The notes under the pieces are model-generated. The model was given only the letters and a program-made list of their open reading frames with translations. It was not told the DNA's origin and made no database searches. The position numbers and the translations under genes are program-made. Positions 42,344 to 53,737 of a DNA stretch of 63,250 nucleotides are shown here, piece by piece. The stretch comes from a bacterium 210917-SL.2.15 (GTDB taxonomy: Bacteria > Bacillota > Clostridia > Oscillospirales > Oscillospiraceae), in NCBI GenBank assembly GCA_020555605.1, contig JAJCJC010000014.1:1-63250 (forward strand), read 5' to 3'. The stretch's first letter is position 1, and every line of letters starts with the position of its first letter.

Positions 42344-43187
42344 CAATCTGACGCACACATACAGTGTCGGTACGCCTTTCGAGCGCAATGCCGTGGAACA
42401 TATTTCCTTTTCGGTTTATCCTGGGGAATTTGTGGGCGTAATCGGACATACCGGCTCCGGGAAGTCCACCTTTATTCAGCATTTGAACGGGCTGCTCCGG
42501 CCCACGGAAGGACATGTGTATTTTCAGGGACAGGATATTTGGTCCGCCCCAAAAATCACGCATGCGATCCGTTTTCATGTGGGCCTGGTATTTCAGTATC
42601 CCGAATACCAGCTGTTTGAAGAGACCGTATATAAAGACATTGCTTTCGGGCCGACGAATATGGGTCTGGAACAGGACGAGATCGACCGCCGGGTGCGGGA
42701 GGCTGCAGGTTTTGTGGGCCTGGGCGAGGCGCTTTTGGAAAAGTCGCCCTTTGAGCTGTCCGGCGGACAAAAGCGCCGGGCGGCCATGGCGGGGGTATTT
42801 GCCATGGAGCCGGAGGTGCTGATTCTGGACGAGCCGACGGCGGGTCTTGATCCGGCGGGGTGCGAGAGCATACTGGCGCAGATCCGCCAGTATCACCGGG
42901 CCAAGGGGAACACCGTGCTGCTGGTGAGCCACAGCATGGAAGAAATCGCACGCAATGCCGGACGCATTGTGGTGCTGGATCAAAAACATATCGTGATGGA
43001 CGGCACGCCGGCGGACATTTTTTCCCGGGCCGAAGAGCTGGAGTCCATCGGACTGGGTGTGCCGGAGGTGACGCGCATTGCCATGGCCCTGCGACGGCGC
43101 GGGCTGCCCATCGACGGCGCCGTGTATACCCAGGAGGCGCTGCGTGCGGAGATCCTGCGCTTGAGAGGGGGCAGGAGCATATGCTGA
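42321..43187 (+). CDS. ecfA2: ECF transporter ATPase 2
   Basis: The 288-residue partner ATPase shows GHTGSGKSTFIQHLNGLL, VFQYPEYQLFEETVYKDIAFGP (typical of EcfA2), LSGGQKRRAAMAGV, LILDEPTAGLDP and LVSHSMEE. Translation begins at GTG 42321 within the end of ecfA1, as expected for coupled subunits. The paired ATPases should form a heterodimer. Confidence 0.93.
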   Translation: MEPILKVDNLTHTYSVGTPFERNAVEHISFSVYPGEFVGVIGHTGSGKSTFIQHLNGLLRPTEGHVYFQGQDIWSAPKITHAIRFHVGLVFQYPEYQLFEETVYKDIAFGPTNMGLEQDEIDRRVREAAGFVGLGEALLEKSPFELSGGQKRRAAMAGVFAMEPEVLILDEPTAGLDPAGCESILAQIRQYHRAKGNTVLLVSHSMEEIARNAGRIVVLDQKHIVMDGTPADIFSRAEELESIGLGVPEVTRIAMALRRRGLPIDGAVYTQEALRAEILRLRGGRSIC

Positions 43188-43984
43188 AAGACATTACCCT
43201 CGGGCAGTATTTCCCCGGAAATACACTGGCCCACCGGCTGGATCCCCGCACAAAGCTGATGATGGTGGTGATTTATATCATTGCCCTGTTCTGTGCCAAG
43301 TCCTTTTTGTCTTATGGGATCCTGGCGCTGTTCCTGCTTGTCAGCGTCAAAATTTCCAAAGTGGGGTTCCGCGCGCTAATCCGCGGCTTGAAGCCGCTGA
43401 TTTTCATTCTGATTTTTACTGCAGTGCTCAATATGTTCTATACACCGGGGCAGGCTATCGGAACCTTCTGGATTTTTACACTGACGGTGGAGGGCATATG
43501 GGCCGCTGTGTTTATGGTGATCCGGATCGCGCTGCTGATCATGGGCACATTTTTGATGACCTATACCACTAGTCCCATTGCGCTGACGGATGCCATCGAA
43601 AATCTGCTGGGTCCGCTCAAGCGGCTCCATGTGCCGGTGCATGAACTGGCCATGATGATGTCCATCGCGCTGCGCTTCATTCCGACGCTGATCGAGGAAA
43701 CGGACAAGATTATGTCCGCCCAGAAGGCCCGCGGCGCGGATTTTGAAACCGGAAATATCCTGCGCCGAGCCAAGGCGCTGGTCCCGATCCTGGTGCCGCT
43801 ATTTATCAGCGCGTTTCGTCGGGCCGACGAGCTGGCCACGGCCATGGAATGCCGCTGTTACCACGGCGGCGAGGGAAGAACAAAACTCTATGTGCTGCGT
43901 TATCAACGGAGGGATTTTTTCTGCATTCTACTGACCACGCTGATTACTGCGGCTGTGGTGCTTTTGAGCCGCCTCGGGCTGTGA
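43181..43984 (+). CDS. ecfT: ECF transporter transmembrane subunit
   Basis: EcfT links the two ATPases to substrate-binding S components. The 267-residue protein begins TLGQYFPGNTLAHRLDPRTKL, has five or so membrane segments, and carries two coupling motifs, KARGADF and the later AMECRCYHGG, which correspond to the Ala-Arg-Gly helices. It overlaps ecfA2 by 7 bases; the RBS GCAGGAG lies in that gene. No S component is encoded in the window. Confidence 0.93.
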   Translation: MLKDITLGQYFPGNTLAHRLDPRTKLMMVVIYIIALFCAKSFLSYGILALFLLVSVKISKVGFRALIRGLKPLIFILIFTAVLNMFYTPGQAIGTFWIFTLTVEGIWAAVFMVIRIALLIMGTFLMTYTTSPIALTDAIENLLGPLKRLHVPVHELAMMMSIALRFIPTLIEETDKIMSAQKARGADFETGNILRRAKALVPILVPLFISAFRRADELATAMECRCYHGGEGRTKLYVLRYQRRDFFCILLTTLITAAVVLLSRLGL

Positions 43985-44038
43985 GGAAACAAGAAATCGC
44001 GCAGGTTGTTTATGCTCTGCGCGGGCAAAAGGATTTTT

Positions 44039-44797
44039 ATGAAACGAAACATTGCCTTAAAATTGATGTATAACGGTACGGCTTATCATGGCTGGCAGGT
44101 GCAGAAGCGGGATGTCACCGTAGCGGGCACTTTGGAAAAAGCGCTTTCGGGCCTGGCCGGAGAACGCATTCATTTGGTGGGAGCCGGACGTACCGATGCC
44201 GGCGTCCATGCAGAGCATTATATCGCCAATTTCCACACCACGATGACGATCCCCTGCGACCGGCTGCCGCTGGCCATCAATGTGCGCCTGCCGGAGGACG
44301 TCGCCGTGCAGGCGGCTTACGAGGTGGCAGAGGATTTCAACGCCATCGGCTCGTGCCTGAAAAAAGAGTATACCTACCGCATTTATAATTCCCGCATCAG
44401 CAACCCTTTTTATGTCCACCGCGCCTATTTTTACCCCAAGGTGCTGGACGAAACCGTGATGGACCGGGCAGCGCGGATGTTTGAGGGAACGCACGATTTC
44501 GCCGCGGTGCGCAGTGTGGGGACCGACGTCAAAAGTACGGTCCGTACGATTTACTACTGCCATGTGCAGCGTAGCGGAGATCTTCTGGAAATGAAAGTGT
44601 GCGCCAACGGTTTTCTTTACAATATGGTGCGCGCGATCGCCGGAACGGTACTCTATGCGGCCGAAGGAAAGCTGGCGCCCGGGGACATTCCGCAGATTTT
44701 GGACAGCGGCAACCGCACACTGGCCGGGCCGACTGTACCGCCTGGAGGACTGTATCTAACGAAACTTTGGTATGAGGATGAACGGCTGAATGGATGA
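44039..44797 (+). CDS. truA: tRNA pseudouridine synthase A
   Basis: TruA makes pseudouridine at positions 38-40 of the tRNA anticodon arm. The 252-residue product begins NIALKLMYNGTAYHGWQVQK and has the catalytic Asp in GAGRTDAGVHAEH, plus GSCLKKEYTYRI and FLYNMVRAIAG. ATG 44039 has AAAAGG upstream. It ends the ECF operon, a common gene order in Firmicutes, and overlaps the DUF5711 gene by 8 bases. Confidence 0.96.
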   Translation: MKRNIALKLMYNGTAYHGWQVQKRDVTVAGTLEKALSGLAGERIHLVGAGRTDAGVHAEHYIANFHTTMTIPCDRLPLAINVRLPEDVAVQAAYEVAEDFNAIGSCLKKEYTYRIYNSRISNPFYVHRAYFYPKVLDETVMDRAARMFEGTHDFAAVRSVGTDVKSTVRTIYYCHVQRSGDLLEMKVCANGFLYNMVRAIAGTVLYAAEGKLAPGDIPQILDSGNRTLAGPTVPPGGLYLTKLWYEDERLNG

Positions 44798-46043
44798 AAA
44801 AAAACGCAAAGGAACTCCCGAGGGCCGCAACATTATCGACCTCGATGCGGCGAGGGAGGAAAAGCGCCGGGCTGAGCGGGCGGAAGAGAAGCGCATGGCC
44901 CGTTCGGCGCGCCCACCGCTGCGCCGGCGTATGCTTTCCCTCTTTTTGGTGCTTGTTCTGGTATTGGGCGTAGTGCTGGTGACGGTATATTGGGACAAAA
45001 TCAATTTTGACGCCCTGCGCCGCACGATTTCCTATATTGGCACGACGCAAGATGAGAGCGGGGGAACCGAGCCGTTTTCCTATGACCGCGGCAGCGCCAG
45101 CGCCTTTGCGGTGCTGGGCAATCACCTGATCTGCGCCACAAACAAAGAGACGACGATTTATGATTTTGCCGGCAATGAACTGTATCAGGAAGATGAAAAG
45201 TTGGAGTCTCCGGTGCTGTGTGTAGGCGGTAGCCTGGCGGCGGTGTATGAGGTGGGCGGAAACCATCTGACGGTGTTCAATGAACAAGGGCAGAAGTTGA
45301 GTCTGACGCTGGAGGACGGTCTTGGCATTTACGCCGCGTCCCTGAATGGGTCGGATTATCTGGCGGTGACGAGTCAGAAAAAAAATCAGAAGGGCTGCGT
45401 CACCGTATACAACGCCAATATGGAAAAGATTTTTTCCTTCGATTCCTCCACCCGCTTTGTGGTGAATGCCTATGTGACGGAGGACTGCAAATACATGGTG
45501 GCTGAAACCCTGGGGCAGGAGAGCGGTACGTTTGTATCGGAAATGGTCGTCTATCGGCTGGATCGGGAGGAGCAGTACGCCGCGTTTTCCGTGGAAAATG
45601 CCATGGTGCTGAACATCGGCTCTGTGGGGGGGCAGACTGTTTGCATCGCGGAGGACAGGGCTGTGGTGGCGACGAGCGGCGGACAGGTCAGCGCTTCCTA
45701 TATGTACGCGCTGCCGTATCTGCGGGAGTATTCCCTGGAAGGCGACGGATTTGCAGTTCTGGCACTGAACCGGCACCGTGCCGGCACCAGCGGGAAGCTT
45801 GTGACGGTGAATAGCAACGGGGAGACCATAGCTGAGCTGGATCTGAACGACGAAATCTTGGATTTGACTGCAGCGGGGCGGTATATTGCCGTCCTTTATG
45901 CTGATCGTCTGACGGTATACAATAAAGATTTGACAGAGTATGCAACGTTTACACAGACAGAGACGGCACAGTCTGCCTGTATGCGTTCGGACGGTTCTGT
46001 CTGGCTGATCACGGCGGATACGATTTCGCTTTTGATTCCGTAA
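44790..46043 (+). CDS. DUF5711-like membrane-anchored protein
   Basis: The 417-residue product has a highly charged cytoplasmic N-terminus (about 48 residues), one membrane segment (LSLFLVLVLVLGVVLVTVYW) and a large outer domain of repeated beta motifs (for example ATNKETTIYDFAGNELYQED, VTVYNANMEKIFSFDS, RLTVYNKDLTEYATF) that suggests a beta-propeller. This layout is what I associate with DUF5711. It is coupled to truA by overlap. Function is unknown; cell-envelope role inferred from location. Confidence 0.75.
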   Translation: MDEKKRKGTPEGRNIIDLDAAREEKRRAERAEEKRMARSARPPLRRRMLSLFLVLVLVLGVVLVTVYWDKINFDALRRTISYIGTTQDESGGTEPFSYDRGSASAFAVLGNHLICATNKETTIYDFAGNELYQEDEKLESPVLCVGGSLAAVYEVGGNHLTVFNEQGQKLSLTLEDGLGIYAASLNGSDYLAVTSQKKNQKGCVTVYNANMEKIFSFDSSTRFVVNAYVTEDCKYMVAETLGQESGTFVSEMVVYRLDREEQYAAFSVENAMVLNIGSVGGQTVCIAEDRAVVATSGGQVSASYMYALPYLREYSLEGDGFAVLALNRHRAGTSGKLVTVNSNGETIAELDLNDEILDLTAAGRYIAVLYADRLTVYNKDLTEYATFTQTETAQSACMRSDGSVWLITADTISLLIP

Positions 46044-46069
46044 ACTTTTTGTGACTGGGGTATCAATTT

Positions 46070-46753
46070 ATGCAAATGGCTGGTATAATAGATTTGTTTC
46101 TGGCAGCGGTGCTGGTGCTGTGCACGGTGCTGGGCTTTCGCCGGGGCGCGTTTAAAAGTGTCATCGGTATTGTGATTGTCGTGGCGGCCTTGATCGGCGC
46201 GGGCTTTGTATCTGCCCAAGGCGCGCCTGTAGCTGCAAAAGCGCTGGCGCCTGTTCTCTCCGAGCAGATCGAGGCGCGCTTTGACAAAGCGGTGCAGGAA
46301 CTGCTGCCTTCCGGTACGGAAGCGGGAGAGGAAGAGGCTGCCGGTATCTTTTCCGCCGCAGGCTTCTACCGCAGAACAGCGGATGACTTGGCGCGTAATG
46401 CGGTGGGTCAGGTGAAGGAGAGCGGAAAAACTATGGTGGAGGCTGCTGTGGAGAGCACAGTGCGCTCTGTAGCCGCTGCGGTGCTGTTTGTTGTCGGGTT
46501 TATCGTGCTTTTGATTGTGCTGAAACTCGTCTCAAACGTGCTGGGCCTGTTGACGGCAGTGCCGGGGCTGCACCTGATGAATGCCTTGGGCGGCGGTGCG
46601 CTGGGGCTTCTGCAGGGATACCTGATTTTGTGCGCTGTGATTTGGGCGGCGCAGTTTTTTGGAAACGGCATTTCCGAGCAGGTCGTGGAGCAGACGGTCC
46701 TGTTTCGTTTCTTTGTCGCGCTGAACCCGATTGAATGGGTATCGGGCGTGTAA
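46070..46753 (+). CDS. CvpA family membrane protein
   Basis: The 227-residue protein resembles CvpA (colicin V production) proteins: four hydrophobic segments, starting MAGIIDLFLAAVLVLCTVLGFRRG-type sequence with the conserved RRGAFKSV motif and a final GGGALGLLQGYLILCAV. The long hydrophilic loop between the first two and last two segments fits the family. The ATG at 46070 or 46076 may be the start; neither has a strong RBS. It sits between the DUF5711 and clp genes on one strand. Confidence 0.85.
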   Translation: MQMAGIIDLFLAAVLVLCTVLGFRRGAFKSVIGIVIVVAALIGAGFVSAQGAPVAAKALAPVLSEQIEARFDKAVQELLPSGTEAGEEEAAGIFSAAGFYRRTADDLARNAVGQVKESGKTMVEAAVESTVRSVAAAVLFVVGFIVLLIVLKLVSNVLGLLTAVPGLHLMNALGGGALGLLQGYLILCAVIWAAQFFGNGISEQVVEQTVLFRFFVALNPIEWVSGV

Positions 46754-46769
46754 ATTCAAGGAGGTCAAT

Positions 46770-49082
46770 ATGCAACCAACCCTTTGTTCCAAATGTAAAA
46801 AGTATGTGGCGGTGGTTTACATCTCCAAAATGGGAGAAAACGGCAAGCCGGTCAACGAAGGCCTGTGCCTGCGCTGTGCCAAGGCCCTGGGGCTGCCCCA
46901 AGTGGATGAAATGATGAAGCGCATGGGCATTTCCGACGATGAATTGGAAAAGATCAATGAGGAAATGATGCAGGCGTTCGGCGGAGTGGAGAACCTCGAG
47001 AACCTGCCTATGGATCTGAACGATGCGGACGATGATGAAGGCGACGAGGGAAAGACGGCTACGTTCCCGTTCCTGAACCGCTTGTTCGGCGGCGAGAGCG
47101 TCCGCGGCGAAGGGCCGGGAAGCGAAGCTGAGGCGGAAGAACCGCGGCCCCACGCGCCTAAAAAAGGCGGCAAGCGCAAGTTCCTGGAGAATTACTGCAT
47201 CAATCTGACCGGTCGGGCCAAGGCCGGGGAACTGGACGCCATGATCGGCCGTGAAACGGAGATCGAGCGTGTGATTCAAATTTTGAACCGCCGCCAGAAG
47301 AACAATCCCTGCCTGATCGGCGAACCCGGAGTCGGTAAAACCGCCATTGCAGAAGGGCTGGCCCAGCGCATCGTCCATGGGGATGTTCCTTACAAGCTGC
47401 GCGACAAGGAGGTATACCTTCTGGACCTGACGGCTCTGGTGGCCGGGACGCAGTTCCGCGGCCAGTTTGAAAGCCGCATGAAAGGGCTGATCGAAGAGAT
47501 CAAGCGCATGGGCAACATTATTCTGGTCATCGATGAAATTCATAATATCGTCGCTGCTGGCGACGCCGAGGGCAGCATGAACGCTGCCAATATTTTGAAG
47601 CCCGCCCTCAGCCGGGGCGAGATTCAGGTGATCGGAGCCACCACCTTTACGGAATACCGCAAGCATATTGAAAAAGACACTGCTCTGGAGCGCCGCTTCC
47701 AGCCGGTTACGGTGAATGAGCCCTCTGTGGAAGATACCATGAAGATCCTGAAGGGAATTGCCCACTATTACGAGCAGTATCACGGTGTGAAGATCCCGGA
47801 CGGCGTGCTCCGCCAAGCCGTGCTACTCTCGGAACGCTATATCACGGACCGTTTCCTTCCGGACAAGGCCATCGACCTGATCGATGAGGCGTGTTCCGAT
47901 GTGAACTTGAAGGATGAAAAGATCAACCGCCGCATGGAGATCGAAAAAGAACTGGCGGATTATGAAAAAGAGAAGGAACTCCTTGTGGAGGATACCAGCG
48001 AAGAGTCCTATGCGCGTCAGGCGGAAATCAAGAGCCATGAGATCCAGCTCGGCGGTGAGCTTGACGCCATCAAGGCCTCCGGTGATCCCGCGCTTTCCAT
48101 TGAAAATCTGGCCCGTGTGATCGAGCTTTGGACGAAGATTCCCGCCAGCAAGATTAAAGAAGAAGAGTTCCGCAGCCTGTCGGAATTGGAGAACCGCTTG
48201 AAGCAGCATATTATCGGACAGGATGAGGCCGTTTCCGCTGTGGCAGCGGCCATCCGCCGCAACCGCGTGGGGATTTCGCCCAAGCACAAGCCGGTCAGCT
48301 TTATTTTTGTGGGCTCTACGGGTGTGGGTAAGACGGAATTAGTCAAGCGTTTGGCAGAGGATCTGTTCCATTCCCAGGATGCGCTGATCCGGCTGGATAT
48401 GTCTGAATTTATGGAAAAGCACAGCGTTTCCCGTCTGATCGGTTCGCCTCCTGGCTATGTGGGCTATGACGAGGCAGGGCAGCTCACCGAGAAGATTCGC
48501 CGCAAGCCCTATGCTGTGGTGCTGTTCGATGAGATCGAGAAGGCCCACCCGGATGTGCTGAATGTGCTTCTGCAGATCCTGGACGACGGCCAAATCACCG
48601 ACGCCCACGGCCGCCGCGTCAATTTTGAGCATACAGTCATCGTGATGACCTCCAATGCCGGCTCCAACACCAAGGAGGGTACCGTGGGCTTTGGCCGTAC
48701 GGTCAGCGAACTGGATCGGGACCGTGCCATGAAGGCCCTCAATCAGTTCCTGCGGCCGGAATTCATCAACCGCGTGGACGAGATCATTTGCTTCAACCAT
48801 TTGACGGAGGAGAACTTTAAAGGCATTGCCCGCATCATGCTGGGCGAGCTGACCGACTCCTTGCGGGAGAAGGGATTGACGTTTGCTTGGGACGAGAAAC
48901 TGGTGGACTATGTTACGGCCAAGTCCTATTCCCTGACCTACGGCGCGCGCAACCTGCGTCGCGTGCTGCAAAAAGAGATCGAAGATCCTCTGGCGGGCCG
49001 CATTATCGGAGAGTATGAGCATCCCTTCACTGGGATCAATGCTACGGTAGAGGACGGCAAAGTTGTTCTTTATACGATGTAA
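46770..49082 (+). CDS. ClpE-like ATP-dependent unfoldase
   Basis: The 770-residue AAA+ protein lacks the Clp N-terminal repeat domain and instead starts with a zinc finger (LCSKCKKY and [10 protein letters not shown]), as ClpE does, followed by an acidic linker. Two ATPase modules follow: [13 protein letters not shown] with VIDEIHNIV, and [13 protein letters not shown] with [12 protein letters not shown]; a short coiled middle domain lies between. The tripeptide VGF in [10 protein letters not shown] should contact ClpP. It therefore feeds misfolded proteins to ClpP. ATG 46770 has AAGGAGG upstream. Confidence 0.92.
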   Translation: MQPTLCSKCKKYVAVVYISKMGENGKPVNEGLCLRCAKALGLPQVDEMMKRMGISDDELEKINEEMMQAFGGVENLENLPMDLNDADDDEGDEGKTATFPFLNRLFGGESVRGEGPGSEAEAEEPRPHAPKKGGKRKFLENYCINLTGRAKAGELDAMIGRETEIERVIQILNRRQKNNPCLIGEPGVGKTAIAEGLAQRIVHGDVPYKLRDKEVYLLDLTALVAGTQFRGQFESRMKGLIEEIKRMGNIILVIDEIHNIVAAGDAEGSMNAANILKPALSRGEIQVIGATTFTEYRKHIEKDTALERRFQPVTVNEPSVEDTMKILKGIAHYYEQYHGVKIPDGVLRQAVLLSERYITDRFLPDKAIDLIDEACSDVNLKDEKINRRMEIEKELADYEKEKELLVEDTSEESYARQAEIKSHEIQLGGELDAIKASGDPALSIENLARVIELWTKIPASKIKEEEFRSLSELENRLKQHIIGQDEAVSAVAAAIRRNRVGISPKHKPVSFIFVGSTGVGKTELVKRLAEDLFHSQDALIRLDMSEFMEKHSVSRLIGSPPGYVGYDEAGQLTEKIRRKPYAVVLFDEIEKAHPDVLNVLLQILDDGQITDAHGRRVNFEHTVIVMTSNAGSNTKEGTVGFGRTVSELDRDRAMKALNQFLRPEFINRVDEIICFNHLTEENFKGIARIMLGELTDSLREKGLTFAWDEKLVDYVTAKSYSLTYGARNLRRVLQKEIEDPLAGRIIGEYEHPFTGINATVEDGKVVLYTM

Positions 49083-49102
49083 CGAGAGAGGGGCGGGAGA
49101 AC

Positions 49103-49312
49103 ATGCTGTTTCGAAAAGATATCGATCCGCGCTGTGCCTATTGCGCCCGGGGCTGCTGGGTCAATCAAAAGGAGATTTTCTGCAAAAAGCGGGGCGTCGT
49201 GTCGCCGGAATACCATTGCCGCGCCTTTCGCTACGATCCCCTGCTGCGCCAGCCGCACCCGCCGGTGAAGCTCAATACGGCCAAACTTTCAGAAGACGAT
49301 TTTAAGCTGTAA
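49103..49312 (+). CDS. small Cys-rich protein of unknown function
   Basis: The 69-residue product has five Cys residues (CAYCARGC, IFCKKRG, YHCRAF) that could hold zinc or iron. GAGAGGGGCGGGAG precedes the ATG at 49103, 20 bases after the clp gene, so it shares its transcript. Relatives seem to be short conserved clostridial proteins, but I cannot give a family name. Confidence 0.7.
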   Translation: MLFRKDIDPRCAYCARGCWVNQKEIFCKKRGVVSPEYHCRAFRYDPLLRQPHPPVKLNTAKLSEDDFKL

Positions 49313-49327
49313 ACCCATAGAACGACG

Positions 49328-49363
49328 CGCTCCCCGTGCCGCATGGCACGGGGAGCGTTTTTG
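49328..49363 (+). terminator. terminator after the clp operon
   Basis: CGCTCCCCGTGCC (49328-49340) and GGCACGGGGAGCG (49345-49357) form a 13-bp stem with loop GCAT and TTTTT. Confidence 0.95.
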
Positions 49364-49367
49364 CCTG

Positions 49368-50543
49368 TTATGCTTTTTCCTTCCGAAGTTCCCGGATAAA
49401 TTCTTCAATGCGATCAAAGGCGATGCGCAGATCGTCGAGAGAATAGGCGTAGGAGATGCGAAGGAAGCCTTCGCCGCAGCAGCCGAAAGCGCTGCCGGGC
49501 ACCACGGCAACCTTTTTTCGCTGCAGCAGCTCCAGAGCGAATTCCTCGCTGGTCATACCGAACTCCTGAATGTTGGGGAAAATATAGAACGCCCCCTTTG
49601 GTTCAAAGCAGGGGATGTCCATATCTGAAAAACGGCGCATCAGATACTTGCGGCGGCGGTCGTAGGACTGGCGCATCATCTGCGTTTCCGCATCGCCGCC
49701 GGTCATGGCGTAAATGGCAGCATACTGGCTAATGGTGGGGGAGGACATGATGCAGTACTGGTGGATTTTGATCATTTCGTGCATGATGGGGGACGGGGCC
49801 ATGGCATAGCCCAGACGCCAGCCGGTCATAGCGAAGGCTTTGGAAAAACCGTTGACGTAAATGCAGCGCTCTTTCATGCCGGGCAGGACGGCGATGGAAA
49901 AATGGTTTTTCCCGCCGTAAGTCAGTTCCGAATAGATCTCGTCGGTGATCACCAGCAGATCGTGTTCCAAGATGATGGGTACCAGTTTTTCCAGATCCTC
50001 TTTTTCCATAATGGCGCCGGTGGGGTTGTTGGGATAAGAAATGAACAGCGCCTTGGTGCGGGGGGTAATGGCGGCTTCCAGCTCTTCCGGCTGCAGACGG
50101 AAGGCGTTCTCCTCTTTCAGAGAGATGGTGACCGGAACGCCTCCGGCCATTTTAACGCACGGCTCATAGGATACAAAGCAGGGCTGGGGAATGACGACCT
50201 CGTCGCCTTCTTCTAAGGTGGCGCGGAAAGCAAGGTCGATGGCTTCGCTGCCGCCCACGGATATGAAGCATTCCGAAGCGGGGTCATAGGACACGCCAAT
50301 CTTGCGGGCGGTGTAATCGCACACGGCTTTGCGCAGTTCCGAAAGCCCTGCGTTGGCAGTATAGAACGTTTTGCCGGCTTTGATGGCCCGGATGGCCTCT
50401 TCGCGGATAGGCCAGGGAGTGTCGAAGTCTGGCTCGCCTACGCCCAGAGAGATGGCATCGGGCATTTCTGTTACGATGTCGAAAAACTTGCGAATGCCGG
50501 AGGAAGGCATTTCAACGATTTTTTTAGCCAGGAAATCTCTCAT
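49368..50543 (-). CDS. class I/II pyridoxal-phosphate aminotransferase
   Basis: The 391-residue enzyme is of the same family as that at 3012-4193, and the two align along their whole length (for example FFDI..EMP.AISLG.GEPDF, GGSEAIDLA, SKAFAMTGWR). The cofactor Lys is in NGFSKAFAMTGW; YPNNPTGA and TDEIYSELTY are present. It is cotranscribed with an Lrp/AsnC regulator whose stop overlaps its start by 4 bases, a common arrangement that suggests control by the amino acid it handles. Exact substrate unknown; aspartate or aromatic acids are likely. Confidence 0.88.
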   Translation of the reverse strand: MRDFLAKKIVEMPSSGIRKFFDIVTEMPDAISLGVGEPDFDTPWPIREEAIRAIKAGKTFYTANAGLSELRKAVCDYTARKIGVSYDPASECFISVGGSEAIDLAFRATLEEGDEVVIPQPCFVSYEPCVKMAGGVPVTISLKEENAFRLQPEELEAAITPRTKALFISYPNNPTGAIMEKEDLEKLVPIILEHDLLVITDEIYSELTYGGKNHFSIAVLPGMKERCIYVNGFSKAFAMTGWRLGYAMAPSPIMHEMIKIHQYCIMSSPTISQYAAIYAMTGGDAETQMMRQSYDRRRKYLMRRFSDMDIPCFEPKGAFYIFPNIQEFGMTSEEFALELLQRKKVAVVPGSAFGCCGEGFLRISYAYSLDDLRIAFDRIEEFIRELRKEKA

Positions 50544-51034
50544 GGTGTGACCACCATTCTTCTATCTTTTTTCGGCGCCATATAAGGGAAGCCCTGTTCC
50601 TTATATTTGATCAATGTAAAATAGGTCGTGGTGCTCTGCACCTCGTCCAGCGCGGCCAGTTTTTCGGAAACGAACATGGAGATGGCCTTGAGATTCTTTT
50701 CGCGGAGCATGACCAGAAAATCGTAGGCGCCAGACATGAGGTACAGGGATTCCACCTCGGGGTACTGGTAAATGACTTCGGCAATCTTGTTGTAGCCGTC
50801 GCCGCCCTGTGGGGTCACACGCAACTCCACCAGCGCGGTCACGGAATCGGGGTCCACCTTGTCCCAGTTGATCAATGTATGATAGCCGCAAATGACCTGC
50901 TCGTTTTCCAGCTCCGTCAGGGCTGCATGCACCGAGGCGGCATCGCAGGCAAGCGTCTGTGCCAATTCGGCTTCGGAGAGCTTGCTGTCGCGCTCGATCA
51001 GGGAGAGCAGCTTCATTTGAAATTCCTTGTTCAT
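50540..51034 (-). CDS. Lrp/AsnC family transcriptional regulator
   Basis: The 164-residue protein has the Lrp helix-turn-helix (RDSKLSEAELAQTLACDAASVHAALTELE) and a C-terminal RAM ligand domain (VTALVELRVTPQGGDGYNKIAEVIYQYPEVESLYLMSGAYDFLVML). AAGAGGAGG precedes the ATG at 51034. It overlaps the aminotransferase gene (ATGA) and probably controls it in response to an amino acid. Confidence 0.93.
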   Translation of the reverse strand: MNKEFQMKLLSLIERDSKLSEAELAQTLACDAASVHAALTELENEQVICGYHTLINWDKVDPDSVTALVELRVTPQGGDGYNKIAEVIYQYPEVESLYLMSGAYDFLVMLREKNLKAISMFVSEKLAALDEVQSTTTYFTLIKYKEQGFPYMAPKKDRRMVVTP

Positions 51035-51191
51035 AAGGTACCTCCTCTTGTCGCTGCCGTAGGCGCACAACAACGTGCCCACCGGCAGGGAAAAATATAA
51101 ATCTTATTGTAATCACATCGTTTTTCTTTGTCAATGGGCGGACGGAGTGCATAGGGTGGAAATAGAGAATTGCAATGGGAGGAGCAGAGCC

Positions 51192-52265
51192 ATGACATTG
51201 AAAACAGAGTTCTTTTTAGGCGCTAACAGCGCCGAAGGGTTTTACAGTTTATATGACCAGCTGCGCGAAGGAGAGAATATGCGCGACCTGATTGTGCTCA
51301 AAGGCGGACCGGGTGTGGGTAAATCCACCTTTATGCGCTGTATCGGCAAACAGGCCGAGGAAAAAGGACTGCAAATTGAATACATACGCTGCAGCGGCGA
51401 CCCGGATTCGCTGGACGCGGTATGTTTGCCGCAGCTGGGGGTGGCGGTAGCCGACGGAACGGCGCCCCATGTGGTCGAGCCGGCCTACCCCGCAGCGGTG
51501 GGCCGGTATGTCAATCTGGGACAATTTTACAATGTGGACCGGCTGAAGGAACGGCGGCGGGAGATCGTCGCCTGTACGGACGGATATCAAGCGGAATACC
51601 GGAAAGCTTATGCCTGCCTGCACGCCTGCGGCGCAGTGCGCGCGGAGATGGAAGGCAGCGCCGGGGCGGGGTTTGACTATGAAAAGCTGTGCCGCCGTCT
51701 CAAAAACGTCTGGCAGCGGGAGCGCGGAAAAAAAAGAGAAGGTGTCGGACGGGAACAGCGGCGCTTTCTGGGCGGCCTGACGCCTGCGGGACGCCGATGG
51801 TGCACGGGCAGCCTTTCTGCGCTGTGCGGCAGAATATACGATCTGCAGGACAGCTATCATCTGACGGCGCCAGCGCTGGAAGAACTGAGGGGCATCATCC
51901 GTGCGGACGGATTTGACGTGCTGCTCTGTCTCGATCCGGACTGCCCGGCACGCATCGCTCATCTGCTGGTACCGCAGTTGCATCTTGCCTTTGTAACCAC
52001 AGATGGCGCCTTTGCGCTGCCGGAAAAAGCGGCGCGGCGCGTGCGGGTGGAGGCCATGATGGACCGGGAACTTCTGCGGACACTGCGGGGCGGACTGCGT
52101 TTGAAACGGCGTCTGGCTGAGGCTCTGGAAGAAGAGGGCGCGGAGCATTTGCGCCTGGCCGGGGAGAAACACAAAGAGCTGGAACTTATCTATCATCCTT
52201 TCGTTGATTTTGATGGTGTGGCGGATTTGGCTGCGCGGGAGAGTCGCCGGATCTTCGGTGCATAA
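51192..52265 (+). CDS. P-loop ATPase (PRK06851-like)
   Basis: The 357-residue protein has a Walker A LKGGPGVGKSTFMRCIG near residue 40 and begins FFLGANSAEGFYSLYDQL, features of a group of predicted ATPases in spore-formers. Usually the second half repeats the P-loop fold; here the second half has no second Walker A that I can find and is more basic. Function is unknown. GGAGG lies just before the ATG. It runs opposite the Lrp gene and converges on rpoD. Confidence 0.7.
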   Translation: MTLKTEFFLGANSAEGFYSLYDQLREGENMRDLIVLKGGPGVGKSTFMRCIGKQAEEKGLQIEYIRCSGDPDSLDAVCLPQLGVAVADGTAPHVVEPAYPAAVGRYVNLGQFYNVDRLKERRREIVACTDGYQAEYRKAYACLHACGAVRAEMEGSAGAGFDYEKLCRRLKNVWQRERGKKREGVGREQRRFLGGLTPAGRRWCTGSLSALCGRIYDLQDSYHLTAPALEELRGIIRADGFDVLLCLDPDCPARIAHLLVPQLHLAFVTTDGAFALPEKAARRVRVEAMMDRELLRTLRGGLRLKRRLAEALEEEGAEHLRLAGEKHKELELIYHPFVDFDGVADLAARESRRIFGA

Positions 52266-52270
52266 ACAGA

Positions 52271-52302
52271 CAAGGCGCACCGGAATGCTTCGGTGCGCCT
52301 TG
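52271..52302. terminator. hairpin between the ATPase and rpoD genes
   Basis: CAAGGCGCACCG (52271-52282) and CGGTGCGCCTTG (52291-52302) form a perfect 12-bp stem between two convergent genes. T runs are weak on both sides. Confidence 0.7.
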
Positions 52303-52315
52303 GTTGGATTTGGGT

Positions 52316-53729
<1,414 letters not shown>

Positions 53730-53737
<8 letters not shown>

